Both the position numbers and the translations under genes were made by a program. Positions 24,707 to 35,545 of a stretch of DNA of 64,000 nt are shown here, in pieces. The notes under the pieces were generated by a model that was not told the origin of the DNA, did not search any database, and saw only the letters and a list, made by a program, of their open reading frames with translations. Origin of the DNA: Muricea muricata (lineage: Eukaryota > Cnidaria > Anthozoa > Malacalcyonacea > Plexauridae). The DNA lies in NCBI GenBank assembly GCA_963855995.1, contig OY979716.1:38155624-38219623 (forward strand), read 5' to 3'. The first letter of the stretch is position 1. Every line of letters starts with the position of its first letter.

Positions 24707-24901
24707 ACCTCCATTAAGCGGCCCTCCATTAAGCAGCCACACTCCATTAAACGACCACATGTCAAAGTCCCAAAAATATTTAGTATATATTATTAAAGAT
24801 AAGACCTCCATTGAACGGCCACCTCTATTAAGCGGCCGCGGCCACCTTCGAGTGGTCCCAAGCAGTGTTTTTTTAATAATTATAACCTCCTTTAAACGGT
24901 C
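24707..24901. repeat. Left subterminal repeat array of Tigger element
   Basis: Six copies of a motif close to ACCTCYATTAAGCGGCC, at 24707, 24724, 24741, 24804, 24821 and 24885. These are probable transposase binding sites. Matching copies lie at the right end (27818-27890). Confidence 0.8.
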
Positions 24902-25058
24902 AGCCAGTTTTTTCAAACACAATTTTCACCAAAATTAAACAGCTAAAAAATATTTTTGTTAAGATTTTAATCAACACGTGTCCCTTACTGACATCGTTTA
25001 GCAGTGATCTAATTTTAAAATATTGTCTAACAAATATTTACGTTTCTGTTCCTCTAAT

Positions 25059-25541
25059 TTAGTTCACTTTAGCATCAAATCCCTCTTTCTGTAGCTTTTC
25101 TTTCAGCCAACTTATTGAAAATGCATCTCCCATAAATTGATATTCACACGGAATTTCCAAACCATAGCCACCGCCTCTATTTACTCGTTTGCCTTTGATA
25201 ACTACTTTTCCAATGTTTGTCGCTCGTTTTAGAAACTTTGTGAGCCAGATTGCCATTAGTTTAGGAACATGTCCAACTACTTCAAAATCGTCGCTCATTT
25301 CATTCGGATGTGGACTCTTCATTTTGGAGGACATATCACGAAGTTGCTTTGAGTTTTGACGTGTTTTGACATTCTTTTCACATTTAAGCGAGCTATCACG
25401 AACAACTGCAACAGCATTTGCGTCCTCCTTATTGCTAAGCTCTCGCTTAAGACAAAGTTCATCGTGGATACTTGGTAGCCAAATATCCATATATGCATGA
25501 TAACCTCTGACAAACGAAACTACTTGAAGTTTATGCGCCAT
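25059..25541 (-). CDS. HIRAN-domain protein carried by the Tigger element
   Basis: Intact 160-codon frame, ATG at 25541 and stop at 25059. HIRAN-like features: SFVRGYHAYMDIWLP, then ELCLKRELSNKEDANAVAVV, then VGHVPKLMAIWLTKFLKR, then GYGLEIPCEYQFMG. HIRAN domains (as in HLTF) bind DNA 3' ends and are usually fused to helicases or nucleases; here the domain stands alone apart from a basic insert (about residues 50-85, KCEKNVKTRQNSKQLRDMSS). It is divergent to the transposase and shares the 180-bp intergenic space with it. It remains open while the transposase has three shifts. Its role in transposition is unknown; binding of excised or gapped ends is a guess. Confidence 0.75.
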   Translation of the reverse strand: MAHKLQVVSFVRGYHAYMDIWLPSIHDELCLKRELSNKEDANAVAVVRDSSLKCEKNVKTRQNSKQLRDMSSKMKSPHPNEMSDDFEVVGHVPKLMAIWLTKFLKRATNIGKVVIKGKRVNRGGGYGLEIPCEYQFMGDAFSISWLKEKLQKEGFDAKVN

Positions 25542-25721
25542 TACTGAATTTTTCTTCGACTTGCTAGACCACTAATACAAATCTTGTCTTGTTTGTGACA
25601 AAATGTGGCCTGTTCCGTTTTTGTAAGTAGGAAATTGGATTATGCCTCTCGCCTTGAGCAAAAATTCACCAATGTTGAATTACATTACAATAATAGTGAT
25701 GTTCCGAAACACAGTTTCGAA
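25542..25721. promoter_or_regulatory. Probable bidirectional promoter of the Tigger element
   Basis: This 180-bp interval lies between the ATG of the minus-strand HIRAN gene and the first in-frame ATG of the plus-strand transposase (25722). As the only space between two divergent genes it must hold or abut both promoters. No clear TATA box or initiator was identified. The transposase frame stays open back to a GTG at 25605, so part of this interval could be coding if a non-ATG start or upstream splice were used. Confidence 0.4.
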
Positions 25722-27616
25722 ATGTCTGAGTTGGCGAATACAATATTTTGTCAAACGTGCGGCAGTGAAACCAATTACAAATGTTTAACTTGCAATAATC
25801 CTGTATGTAACAAATCAGCTAACTGTTCGATATCTGCACCCGAAGAGACACCCGGTTGGAAAGCTGGCTGTAGCGTGGCGTTCTGTTGTTCTTGCGAAGC
25901 AACAACTACAAGGCCAAAGGACAGAACAACGTGTAATGATACTGGAGAAAATAGTGATCAGACGAAGCTTAAGTCTAGCCCCGGAACCAGTCGCTTGAGC
26001 AACCAAAGCTTAAACCTGAAGACCAAGCGCAAATGTCTCGACCTGGGTGAAAAAGTTGCTGTAATCGACTACGCTAAAAGTCATCCTAATCTTGGAGCCA
26101 GAAAGATAGCAGAACATTTTAAAACTGGACGAACGCAGATCCAGACCATACTTAAAAACAAGGAATCGATACTTGCTTCGCACGAAACAGGCGACGAGAG
26201 GCTTAAACAAAAGCGACAGCGCATGGCTAAATACTCCAATGTAAATCAAGCTGTGTGGGAATGGTATACCATGTGCAGAAAATCGAATATACCAGTTTCT
26301 GGCCCAATGATTCAGGAAGAGGCTCTGTTAATAGCCAAAAGATTGGAAATTAAAGATTTTACCGGATCAAATGGTTGGTTGGAAAAATTCAAGAAACAAC
26401 ACAATATATGCATTATGGCAGTTGCAGGAGAAGAGGGTGATGTCAGACCCGAGACGGTTGAAAGCTGGAGTGAGAGGGCACGAGAAATAACCAGAGGATG
26501 GAATATAGAAGATGTTTGGAATATGGACGAAACAGGCAGTTTTTGGCGTGGTCTTCCAGAGAAGAGCCTTGACGAAAGAGGAAAAAGATGTAGAGGTGGG
26601 AAAAAGGCAAAGCAGCGCAACACGTGGGCATTTTTTGTTAACGCTGCGGGAGAAAAAGATGATCCGATTGTTATCGGGAAGTCTGCAAAACATCGGTGCT
26701 TCAAGCACTTAAAGACAAAATGCGTCCGTGCAAATGCCGTTATTTTTCAAACAGTAAAGCCTGGATGAACACGAATATTATGACAGACATTTTGTTCAAA
26801 CTTAATCGACGATTAAGCCGAAAAAACAGGCGCATATTGTTATTTATGGTAATGCCCCATGTCACCCAGAAAGCTTAAAAGACAACTTTTCGAACATAAA
26901 AATTGTGTTTCTTCCCAAAAATACTACATCCAAGACACAGCCACTAGATGCTGGTGTCATTGCTAACTGGAAAGTTACATACAAAAAAAAAGCTGCTCCG
27001 ATACGTATGCGGTCAAATCGATGGGTCCCGCAGGGCGAGCGACATTGTGAAATCTGTTAATCTACTGATGTCGATCGAATGGGGAAGAGAGGCCTGGGAT
27101 GAAGTTTCTGCTGATACAATCCAAAGATGTTTTAAGAAAACGGGATTATTCCCTGAGGAAGTGGATATCGAAGACGATCCATTTGAAGGAGACGACTTGC
27201 AAGATCTTCAGCAACTTTTGACCAGGGTCGATGACTCTTGTACTGCAGAGGAGTACATCTCGGCTGAGGATGAGCTTGAGGTTTGTGGAGGCTGCATAGA
27301 TAGTTCCGACCCAAACTGGAGAGAAACTTTTCGCGACGAGTTATTGGGCGACAATGCTGAAGAATTACCCTCTTTGTCAGACATTGCAATACCCAGCGAC
27401 GTCGACGATGAGTACGATGACGATTTGAAGGAACCAAGAATTAAATCGTTGCAAGAGGCTATAGGGAATGCTGAGGACCTGTGCAATTTTGCTCTGTATC
27501 ATGGATTTGAAGAACTAGCTTCATCTATTTCAAAGACAAATGATTTACTTTGCGCTTTAAAACTTGATGCACCAAAGCGACAAATGCAGATGAATGACTA
27601 TTTTAAGCCAAAGTAG
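25722..27616 (+). pseudogene. Tigger/pogo (CENP-B-like) transposase, three frameshifts
   Basis: The first in-frame ATG is 25722 (MSELANTIFCQTCG). A Cys-rich N-terminal module with about a dozen Cys resembles a B-box or MYND finger and is unusual for Tigger. Then a CENP-B-N/psq helix-turn-helix (LGARKIAEHFKTGRTQIQTILKNK), a second HTH of the CENP-B type (NGWLEKFKKQHNI) and the DDE core: first Asp in VWNMDETGSFWRGLP, second in DNAPCHPE, third in TTSKTQPLDAGVIANWK. Frame changes are needed near 26715, at 26849 (one base missing in DNAPCHP) and in the poly-A near 26985. An acidic C terminus ends at 27616 (MNDYFKPK). All three catalytic Asp codons survive. Confidence 0.88.
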
Positions 27617-27817
27617 ACGTCAGTATACAACAGACTATATACGTGTGTTGAATGCGTTTTTTTTAATTTAAAATATTTTTGTTTTGTTTGTTTTGTTGGG
27701 TATAGTTTTCCAGTTACGATTGTTTTTATCGAAGTCGAGATTTTACTTTTGTAATGAACAGTGACTTAAAAGTACATAAAACGAGCTTTTGACTACATTC
27801 TTGTCTATATTTGGCAT

Positions 27818-27890
27818 ACCTCTATTAAGCGGTCACCTCTATTAAGCGGCCACCTGGCCATTCCTCGAGGGTGGCCGCTTAATGGAGGTT
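27818..27890. repeat. Right subterminal repeats of Tigger element
   Basis: ACCTCTATTAAGCGGTC (27818) and ACCTCTATTAAGCGGCC (27835) in direct orientation, then an inverted copy (27873-27890) within the terminal repeat. Same motif as the left array. Confidence 0.8.
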
Positions 27891-27898
27891 CAACTGTA

Positions 27899-28500
27899 TA
27901 CAATTGTTGAGCAAAACCAAACAGAGGTTCTTTCAGTCCAAGACAACTGACCTCTAATAGGAAAGCATGGACATATGTATAAATTTTATTGTATTGGTAT
28001 GATGGTATCATCGCAACTGAGAACTAAATATTAAAGTATCCATGAATACCACTGGGAATCACTGGGTCAGATTTTATGCTGTTCAAGTTCACTAGCCATG
28101 TAAAATATAAAACTTTACCTAATAAGTATCTCATATCTTTTGTCCTGTTTTCCCCTGTTGGCTGCAGAGGCTATCAACGGCACACAGTATTTTCATTTCA
28201 TATTCGCAGGCAGTTTAAATTTCTTGACCATAAATTCAAATAATTTCAACCGAACATATGAATGTTTTAATGCACAATCCATATGTATTGAAACCATTTT
28301 CAATTGCTAAATCAAAGGGGGCGAGGAATTCCATGTTGCCCGCTAGTAAATGAGCCCTGGTCAGTGGTAAACCACATTAACAGCGTACCCCAGCTGTACC
28401 CCAGTGATGTCAAATCTGCCATGTTTTCAAGGACACTTTGAAGACGAGAGCCCGATCTCCAGATATATTAGTAGAGCTCAGTGATACAAATCTCCAAGAG
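27899..28500. other. Intergenic stretch, nothing recognised
   Basis: Immediately right of the Tigger element. No coding frame, inverted repeat or known motif seen. Confidence 0.4.
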
Positions 28501-28804
28501 TTGTATTATCTTCTCTTTTAACTGCACTTTGTACTACATTGCAGGAAAATCCTTCTTCCTAGGTAATATTTAAGGGAGATTTCAATGTTAATTGGCTTGA
28601 TGAGGTAGAGCAAAGATCATTGTACAACCTAATGATTAATGAAAATAGTCTTGAAAAAAGTCAATGGAACATTGATTGATCATCTGTATAGCAATTTGAT
28701 TAAAGATGTCCATGCAGGTACTCTTGAAACTTACTTTAGTGATCACAAAGCAATTTGGGCTTCCTTAAAGTTTGGAAGTAATGACATTGAAAAATATGAA
28801 TAAC
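28501..28804 (+). pseudogene. Second Helentron copy, endonuclease C terminus only
   Basis: Across two frames this encodes FKGDFNVNWLDEVEQRSLYN, then GTLIDHLYSNLIKDVHAGTL and ETYFSDHKAIWASL. It aligns segment for segment with the endonuclease end of the Helentron at 5340-5569 (GDFNIDWM, IDHIYTNIP, ETYFSDHKAVW). One TAG and one frameshift interrupt it. Nothing upstream of the endonuclease is present, so this is a truncated copy of a related but distinct element. Confidence 0.8.
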
Positions 28805-30140
28805 AGTATGAAATAGTAAAGACGAAACCATAATATGGACATGGTTAGATAATCAGGCCAATATTTATTGACCTTTTATGGCGCATCGAAATGTAAAACT
28901 TCAGAAAGCTTCTTCTGTCCTTGAAATCGAATTAAACTATGTATCTACGTTGATGTGTGCCGCCATCCTGGAACCTTACTCTTCTTGCGTGTTCAATTGT
29001 TAGTATTGTATTGTCCAACATGTCATTTATCTCTTTATGTCTGCTTCTTCTATTTTGTTTCATTTCTCTATATTCTATAACATTACTCTTTAAGTTTCTA
29101 TACCTTATGGGGACATTTTTGTACCGAATCTAGACTAGCATGCACCTATTTCCAAAAATCCTTTTGCATAACATCAAACAAAGCATTGCAAATAGCCTTG
29201 GTTTGAGCATAACCTGCAAGACTGCAATCACGCCTGTTTAAGATAGTCACAATGCTTATAGGGATGTGTAATTTGGAGTGTCTTTGCTTACTTTGCTGCC
29301 CACATGTACGCAACAGGTACTTATTTTTAAGTAATGGAGGCAGAGGTAACAACATAGTAAAACTATAGTTTGATAGCATTATAAACGAAAAAAAAATTAG
29401 TGTAAACTGCTAACCGATAATGTGAGGATCGTAACGGCACAATCCAAAACTCTTCGAGGCCCCTTTTTATTATTATTACTTCGCCTGCCCTAGGCAAGGC
29501 AGAGTTTTAAATTCGCCCCGTTTCTGGTTTTTTTTTGGGTGGTTTTTCGGTGTCACAAGTTGGCACAGCACTCATGGGTGATACCACTGGGCACAAGCCG
29601 CGTGAGCCGACCTAAACACAGTGTTTAAACTCAATTTCTAGCGGAATATGTCAACAAAACACACATTTTAACATGTATGCTAGAACATCTAAACCGCAAG
29701 AAGGTTTTACGTGCAAAGATTCTCGTGCAAAGATTAAAAACAACAAATTCCATCGTGAAACTTTACCAAGCAGCGATGTAATAGGGGATTTGAATTTTAA
29801 ACAAAATTTGTTGTCAAACATCCCCTATTTCAGACACTTCAGCTTTTCACATTTTGCCTAAGTTCCCTTATACGGGCAATTATTTTAGTTTAAATATCCC
29901 CATCCATGGTCAGAATAAACCCTATGTCTAAAAATTTTCAACCCTTTAAAGTGAGATATTTTTCACACAATTAGATTGTCTAATCTGGAAAACAAAATTT
30001 CTGTGCAAAACTGAATGTGCAGCATGACATTAAATTTGAAGTTTCCCGGCTGACCACAATTTTTGAAGCCACTGTATAGGACATGTCTCTTGTGCATATG
30101 TCACGGCTAATTGGTTTTTATGTTTGTGTTAAAATTTTTA
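28805..30140. other. Intergenic stretch, nothing recognised
   Basis: AT-rich with a few short frames but no motif, terminal repeat or exon structure that I can support. Confidence 0.4.
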
Positions 30141-30189
30141 TTCTTCCTAGAAAATGGGAAAGTGTATACGATGCCTCGAAGGCAAGCAA

Positions 30190-30474
30190 CATTGGACCAG
30201 TGAAAGAAAGGCAAAAAGGTTATTGAGGTCCTAACAATTGATTATATGTCTGGCGAGGAGAGCGAGCAAGAATGCCTGGCATCTCACAGGACAATAAAAT
30301 ACGTAGTGAAGCCTCTTCCATGGCAAAGCGACAAGCTAAAAAAATGAAGAAAAGGTTAGACCGGGGATATGATTGCTTGAGTGAATTGGTGAAAAAGAGA
30401 ACTTTACCAAGAAGTGTTGGAGAACCATCATCTAGAGCCAAACCAAGTGATTATCCAGAGTGGGTGTGCGACTA
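30190..30474 (+). pseudogene. Fragment of an invertebrate transposon-associated protein
   Basis: The frame 30190-30474 has no ATG start of its own and encodes an acidic DYMSGEESEQECLASHR segment, then KPLPWQSDKLKKMKKRLDRG and RSVGEPSSRAKPSDYPEWVCD before TAG. The order of an acidic SGEES, a PLPW segment and a terminal SRAKPSDxPEW is a pattern I associate with short exons of uncharacterised, repeated genes in cnidarians and other invertebrates. Function unknown. Probably a lone exon of a decayed element. Confidence 0.4.
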
Positions 30475-31201
30475 GGCAAGAATACCTCAGTCCACTTCAT
30501 CCTCCAATACACGGTCAACATTATCATGTGATGCTACCTCAACTCCACAACCATGCTGGGGTTCGCCATTATTTTCAAGTTCTCCATGAGTGGACGACGA
30601 GCTTGATAATGTCACAACTTTTCTGTTGCCTCCCCATGCAGTATTACAATAAAAAAAACACTGGTAATCTTAAATATTAATACTAGTTATTTAGCACTTC
30701 TACATTAATTGTTCTTTGCATCAGATGACTTTATTGACCTAAATGCCATTTTTTCCATTATGATCGCTTTTCCCGCGTGTTTAAAGTGTGCATTTTTTTC
30801 AAAGCCATGCAAAAATACCAGCACGAGCAACTTTTCAAAGTCCGCTCTTTCCCACGCAGGCGAAGCTACCGTAATAGACAGTATCTCTTAAAGGGTTATA
30901 AAAGATTTACGTTTCCTGTTAATATTCAAAGTTATTTGGGTTGTATTATTTTACATGTATATATTGTTGAGGCAAAACTAAAAAACTGTGCAGAACTTTC
31001 AAGTATATATCATGTATACAGTAGTGTGTCAAAAAGAAAATCTCACAACCGTACAGATCGAGTGTTCAGGTGTGCCAAGTGCATTTAAAATCTGCAGAAA
31101 CTTTTAACTCCTTGAATCAGAAATCGATTCAATTGAATGATGTTTATTAACTAAGGTGGTTTTACTCATTTTCACTCACAATTCCTTAGTCCTTAATGCT
31201 G

Positions 31202-31359
31202 CAATCCTGGCAAAAATTATTGTGGACAGCGCACACATTAAAATTTGAATGCATCTTCTTCTAAATTAACTGAAAATCCTTGGGTTTTCGCGAGTTAAGA
31301 GAAAGTAGCACTGCAATAGCTTATACAGCTTACTGTCCACATAATTTTTGCCAGGATTG
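31202..31359. mobile_element. MITE (158 bp) with CAATCCTGGCAAAAATTAT ends
   Basis: Nearly perfect inverted ends CAATCCTGGCAAAAATTATT...AATTTTTGCCAGGATTG, extending about 29 bp into TGTGGACAGC / CTGTCCACA. No target duplication is certain. Confidence 0.8.
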
Positions 31360-32030
31360 TGGAATATGCGACTTCAACTGGTAATTTCCATTCGATTTGT
31401 ATTTGACTATTCAAAATCAAAAGCATGCGATCCTCTTTATTTCAGATTGTCATCTCAAATCTACATGCTTGTATATAATTATATATAGCTATAGATGAAA
31501 TCACTTCTGGCTCTGCTGTAATTCTTTTACTATATTACTGTACTACTATACATATAGCTCTTTCAGCTCATCCCCCCTAATTTAGGTCTGTTACTTGTGT
31601 GTTGCAGTTATAGGATTTTAGAATATCCATGCACTTTTTCATCATACAATGTAAAATTATTCTCTAATACAAGTCTTTTGAGATAAAAAAAAAACTTGTT
31701 TGGTAATTGTTTCTCTGACAGGAAGTGAGCATAGATGAGTAATGTGTTTAATACTTGCGTACATATTTTGATTATCAATCGAAACTTTCGTAGTTTACCT
31801 CAACAAGTAATATTTGTTGTTTTTAACAAATTTTTTTACAGCAACCCATCCCTTTTCAGTACCCCCATTTAACTCAAATTTCATACTCCCCCCTGTACTT
31901 TTAAAATAAACTTACTGAAATAAAGTTGCTAGTATGAAGTAACAAAACCATATCTCAGTGTTACTTAAATTAAACATTAATTTATTGCAAAATAGTGTCT
32001 ACTAGGTCCACTACAGGTGCAGTAAGTATA

Positions 32031-32083
32031 AAATTCTGTTTCGTCATTGGTCTTGGTTGCTACAAAGTCATATGATGTAATAT
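32031..32083. repeat. DIRS left inverted terminal repeat
   Basis: 53 bp beginning AAATTCTGTTTCGTCATTGG and ending TCATATGATGTAATAT; 50 of 53 positions match the reverse complement of 39957-40009. Confidence 0.9.
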
Positions 32084-32193
32084 AAGAGAGCTCGTGAACC
32101 AGAAAATCAGTTGTGCAAGAACCCTTGCAATGTCAGTTACGGAGCAAAACCAGAGATCTATTTCACATTATATACCTCAAAAAACGTTGAATT

Positions 32194-32710
32194 ATGGATG
32201 AGGAAAACAAACGCCTACAGCAGGAAGTCCAATCTGACGAGCCGGTCGAAGGTTTGTTGTCTGAAGACGTGGAAAATGCAGATGTTTTAGTTAACGCCGA
32301 ACAAAACCACTTCATGGCCATGATGACGAGCATGCATGATAAAATGAATTCTTTCCTCACACATCTCTCCAGGGTAGAAGCTGCCCACTGAAGACCAGCA
32401 GCTAAGAAACGACAGTTAGCTGCGAGATCTGAAAATCTGGAAGATGAAAATAACACTTCTGACTCAGAGGTCTTAACTGATGGCACTAATAACAATAATG
32501 GTGAAGCGCCAACTACCTCAAACACCTCAGCAGCTGAGGATGAATTACTGAGCGAAATAGCTCAGGATTATGCCATTGAAGCACAGACAAGTGACAATGT
32601 TAATCAGCAGCTGGTGGACATTGTCAACCAATGTTGGTCGTCGAAGATAGACGAGTCCAAATTAAAAGATAAAATGGATAAATATCCTCCTCGCTCCCCC
32701 TGTCGACCTA
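32194..32710 (+). pseudogene. DIRS gag-like protein, 5' part
   Basis: ATG at 32194 opens an acidic frame (MDEENKRLQQEVQSDEP). A TGA at 32389 interrupts it, and the same frame then continues (RPAAKKRQLAARSENLED...) to SEIAQDYAIEAQTSDNVNQQ, VDIVNQCWSSKIDESKLKDK and MDKY. The block from EIAQDY to KMDKY is the standard DIRS gag core. After about 32710 similarity stops abruptly; the next gag segment appears at about 36720, beyond the piggyBac insertion. Confidence 0.75.
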
Positions 32711-33104
32711 TGTATGTGGACAAAAAATTCCTGTTTTCTAAATTAATATATTTTCTGAGTAAAATAAACATTAATCAAAGTCTGACTGTCCACAGAAGAG
32801 GACATTCAGAGCCTGCAATGTACAAGGTTTGGTTGTGATACTTCATGATACAACAGTTTGAGAGGTTTTAAACATGGCGGCCAAATCAAGAAATGACCAA
32901 AGATCAAAATAAAGAAAAATAGAAAGAAAATATACCAGAACATCCGATTTTTCTGGAGCTTGAGAAATATATCATTTTAAACATAAGATAATGTAGGTTT
33001 ATTGTGAACAGTTATTATCAGCCAGGCAGTTCTTTTTAACATTTTTATTTAGGCAACCATTTTGATACCTCACAAGTTCTTGACTTTCTTAATGACTCAT
33101 ACAG

Positions 33105-33889
33105 ATGAGTCAACATAGAGTTGTCGATGGAGAAATGAGCTCAGAAGTAGACAGTGATGATGATTCTAACTATACTCCTGAAGATCATAGTGATAGCGAA
33201 GCTGAGGACCAGGAAGAAGATGGTAAGAGTGACAATGGTAGTGATGATTCAGGGTCGGAGGAGATTTCAACTCAGGCATCGCCATCATCTGGCAGAGGTA
33301 GGGGCCAGCATGGCTGTCTAAGAGGAAGACGAGGTGTGGGTGGTCGAGGAAGCAGCAATTCCAGTTCAAAAAGAAAATAAAATAAAAACCTAAGTCTTGG
33401 TCACAGTCTGCAACATTTCCTCCAGAATTTACCCAACAACAGGCTGGTAATGGCCCACAACAACTTGCCCCTGATGACATCCATAGAGATTGGAATCCTA
33501 TTGATTATTTTAATCAGTATGTTGACAACAATTTGTATTCATTGATCTCTCAAGCTACAAATCAAACTGCAATGACCTAAACTGGTCATTCTCTTGAAAC
33601 AACGCCCAAAGAAATTCGAAAGTTTTTTGGGGTCAGTATCATGATGGGAACATTGAAATATTCAAGAATAAGGATGTATTGGAGTAAAAGTATGGGAGCT
33701 ACATCCATCAACAATGCCATGAAACGTGACAGGTTCTTTAAACTGTGGTCTCATATTAAAGTTGTGGTTGATGATAATGTGCCAGAACATACAAAACAAG
33801 AAGACAAGCTATGGAAAGTATGTGCATTATTGGTTAGAATTAGGCAGACATCTATTAGCAGACCAAGACTATCACACTGCTGTGTTGAT
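33105..33889 (+). pseudogene. piggyBac (PGBD4-like) transposase, 5' half
   Basis: ATG at 33105 opens an acidic N terminus (SSEVDSDDDSNYTPEDHSDSE), typical of piggyBac-derived transposases, then a Gly/Arg/Ser stretch. After a shift near 33380 the DDE_Tnp_1_7 domain begins: DWNPIDYFNQYVD, KEIRKFFGVSIMMGTLKYSRI, MYWSKS, NAMKRDRFFKLWSHIKV, and the catalytic-region VDEQ at the break. A TAA interrupts it near 33578. The hAT element interrupts the codons right after VDEQ; the other half resumes at 36174. Confidence 0.82.
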
Positions 33890-34298
33890 GAACAAATCAG
33901 GGTTGGTAGATTAGCCTCTTGGAGGCCAAATAACTCGATTTTGGCTTCTTTTTTTCTTGCTTGGCCTCGAAAAAAAAGTTTGGCCTTTTGGCTTCTTTTT
34001 GGCCTCTTTTCACTTAGTGAACTTTAATTGTAAAAATGATTTAAATAATTTAACCCACACCCAAAACTAATAACAATTGAATAAGGACTGTGTTTGTTTG
34101 GAGACACCCGTCTCTGCAGGCTAATTAGCAATAACGTCAGTCATTTTTTCATGTGTCCTTTTATCTATCTTTATATTTTTATAAGATATCAGTGACATAT
34201 TTATCAACGGACAGGAAATACTTTACATTCCAAATCAGTTATCGTTAGCTATTTTATGTTTGTCTTAACTGGATTGTAACATTTTTGAATATCTGTTA

Positions 34299-35545
34299 GT
34301 GTCACCAGACATACCTTTCATAGTAACGGTAGTGTATATTGAATTTTGTATTGTGATTGTAGCGTTAGAACTTGAAAGTACAACTAGAGCTGTAAGGAAA
34401 CTGATTATTAAATTTATTATAAAAAACCAATGGCGTCAAAATGGAAGGGAAACCTACGATAGCGGGAGAAAGTACAACAAAGCTTGGGAAAGTAAATTTA
34501 GCTGGGTCTCCCAAGCATCGGACGGCAGTGAAGATGCTTTTTGTAAGCTATGCCATGCCTCGATGAAACCCAAACAATCGAATTTAACAAAACATGAAAA
34601 AAGTGACAAACACATGCAGCGCGTCAAACTATCCACTACTACTAAGCCAATCCAAGTCGTACGTGTCCCAAAAATTGCGGACGAAGTAAAAGTCGCAGAG
34701 ATTGAGCTAGCAGTTACAATGGCATGTCATTCTGCAATTTTGACCATGGATCATCTCGGGGAGGTAATCACTCGCAATGCGCAAGGGAGCAAACTCGGGG
34801 ACATTAAAATGCACAGACGAAAATGCACAAAGATTTTGACAAATATAGTAAGTCCAGCATTAAAAGAAGAATTAATCGCTGATGTCCAGGGGAAAAAGTT
34901 TGCGTTAATTGTCGATGAATCAACTGACGTTTCCACTGCAAAACAGCTCTGCGTTATACTACGGTATTACAGCGAAGTCGAGAAAAAGATTCTTACAGCG
35001 TTTGTTGACCTGGTTCCTGTCATCCACACTTGTGCAGACGACCTTTTTAATGCAATCAGAGATTGTCTTAGCGACATCAAACTTGATTTAGTGTGGACTG
35101 TGTTGGCTACGCCAGTGACGGTGCTTCGGTGATGGTTGGGGAACACGATTCGGTGTGGACCAGAATCGCAGCAGTTGCTCCGCATTGTTTAAAAATGACA
35201 TGTATTTGCCATTCATTGTCCCTGTGTGTTCAACATGTGTTTGAGAAGTTCCCCTCGAGTCTTGGATTCCTTCTGGCAGAAATTCCTAAATGGTTTTTAA
35301 ATACAACGGTGGAATTTTGGTCTCGAATTGTTCAGTTCCAAACTTGTCTCGGGGACAAGCCGTTTAAAGAATTAGCAACGTATGCCTTGAACTGCCTGAC
35401 CAATCCCATAAGCAATGCAGTGGTAGAAAGAACGTTTTCCCTGGTGACGGCAGTGAAGACTAAACAACACAATAGAATGGGATTGGAGTTGCTGAATGCC
35501 ATCATTCGTATTCGCAGTAAGCTTCAATTCTCAGATAGCTGCTGC
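34299..35545 (+). pseudogene. hAT transposase with internal deletion
   Basis: A BED-type zinc finger is recognisable (FSWVSQASDGSEDAFCKLC...HEKSDKHMQR), then CHSAILTMDHLGEVI, the catalytic-region LIVDESTDVSTAKQLCVILRYY and, after a frameshift near 35095, CVGYASDGASVMVGE and CICHSLSLCVQH. Sequence then jumps at about 35300 from EIPKWF directly to the C-terminal dimerisation region (SNAVVERTFSLVTAVKTKQ, NRMGLELLNAIIRIR); the middle of the catalytic domain is missing. The first codon of the long frame is GTG, so the true start is not visible. The C-terminal frame ends at the MITE at 35546 and resumes after 35729 to a TAA. Confidence 0.82.

Larger units (their letters stand above)
24700..27896. 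mobile_element. Complete Tigger/pogo DNA transposon (3.2 kb) with two divergent genes
   Basis: Terminal inverted repeats CAGTCGAACCTCCATTAAGC (left) and GGAGGTTCAACTG (right), flanked by TA on both sides (24698-24699 and 27897-27898), the target duplication of the Tc1/mariner/pogo superfamily. Inside are a plus-strand CENP-B/Tigger-type transposase and a minus-strand HIRAN-domain gene whose start codons are 180 bp apart. Both ends carry arrays of a 17-bp subterminal repeat. The ends are well preserved, so insertion is fairly recent, although the transposase has frameshifts. Confidence 0.92.

Noticed and set aside
24707-24901. Regularly spaced short repeats that might suggest a CRISPR-like array
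   Set aside because: Spacing is irregular, they lie exactly at a transposon end with a matching right end, and the genome is eukaryotic; they are subterminal repeats.
26312-26708. Three overlapping minus-strand frames within the Tigger transposase
   Set aside because: They are antisense shadows of the transposase DDE region.
30709-31088. Plus-strand frames of 60 and 103 codons
   Set aside because: No conserved motif, no splice context and overlapping each other; treated as chance frames.
33899-34027. Extension of the piggyBac frame (GRLASWRPNNSILASFFLAW)
   Set aside because: This is translation into the hAT left end after 33898; it is not part of any protein.
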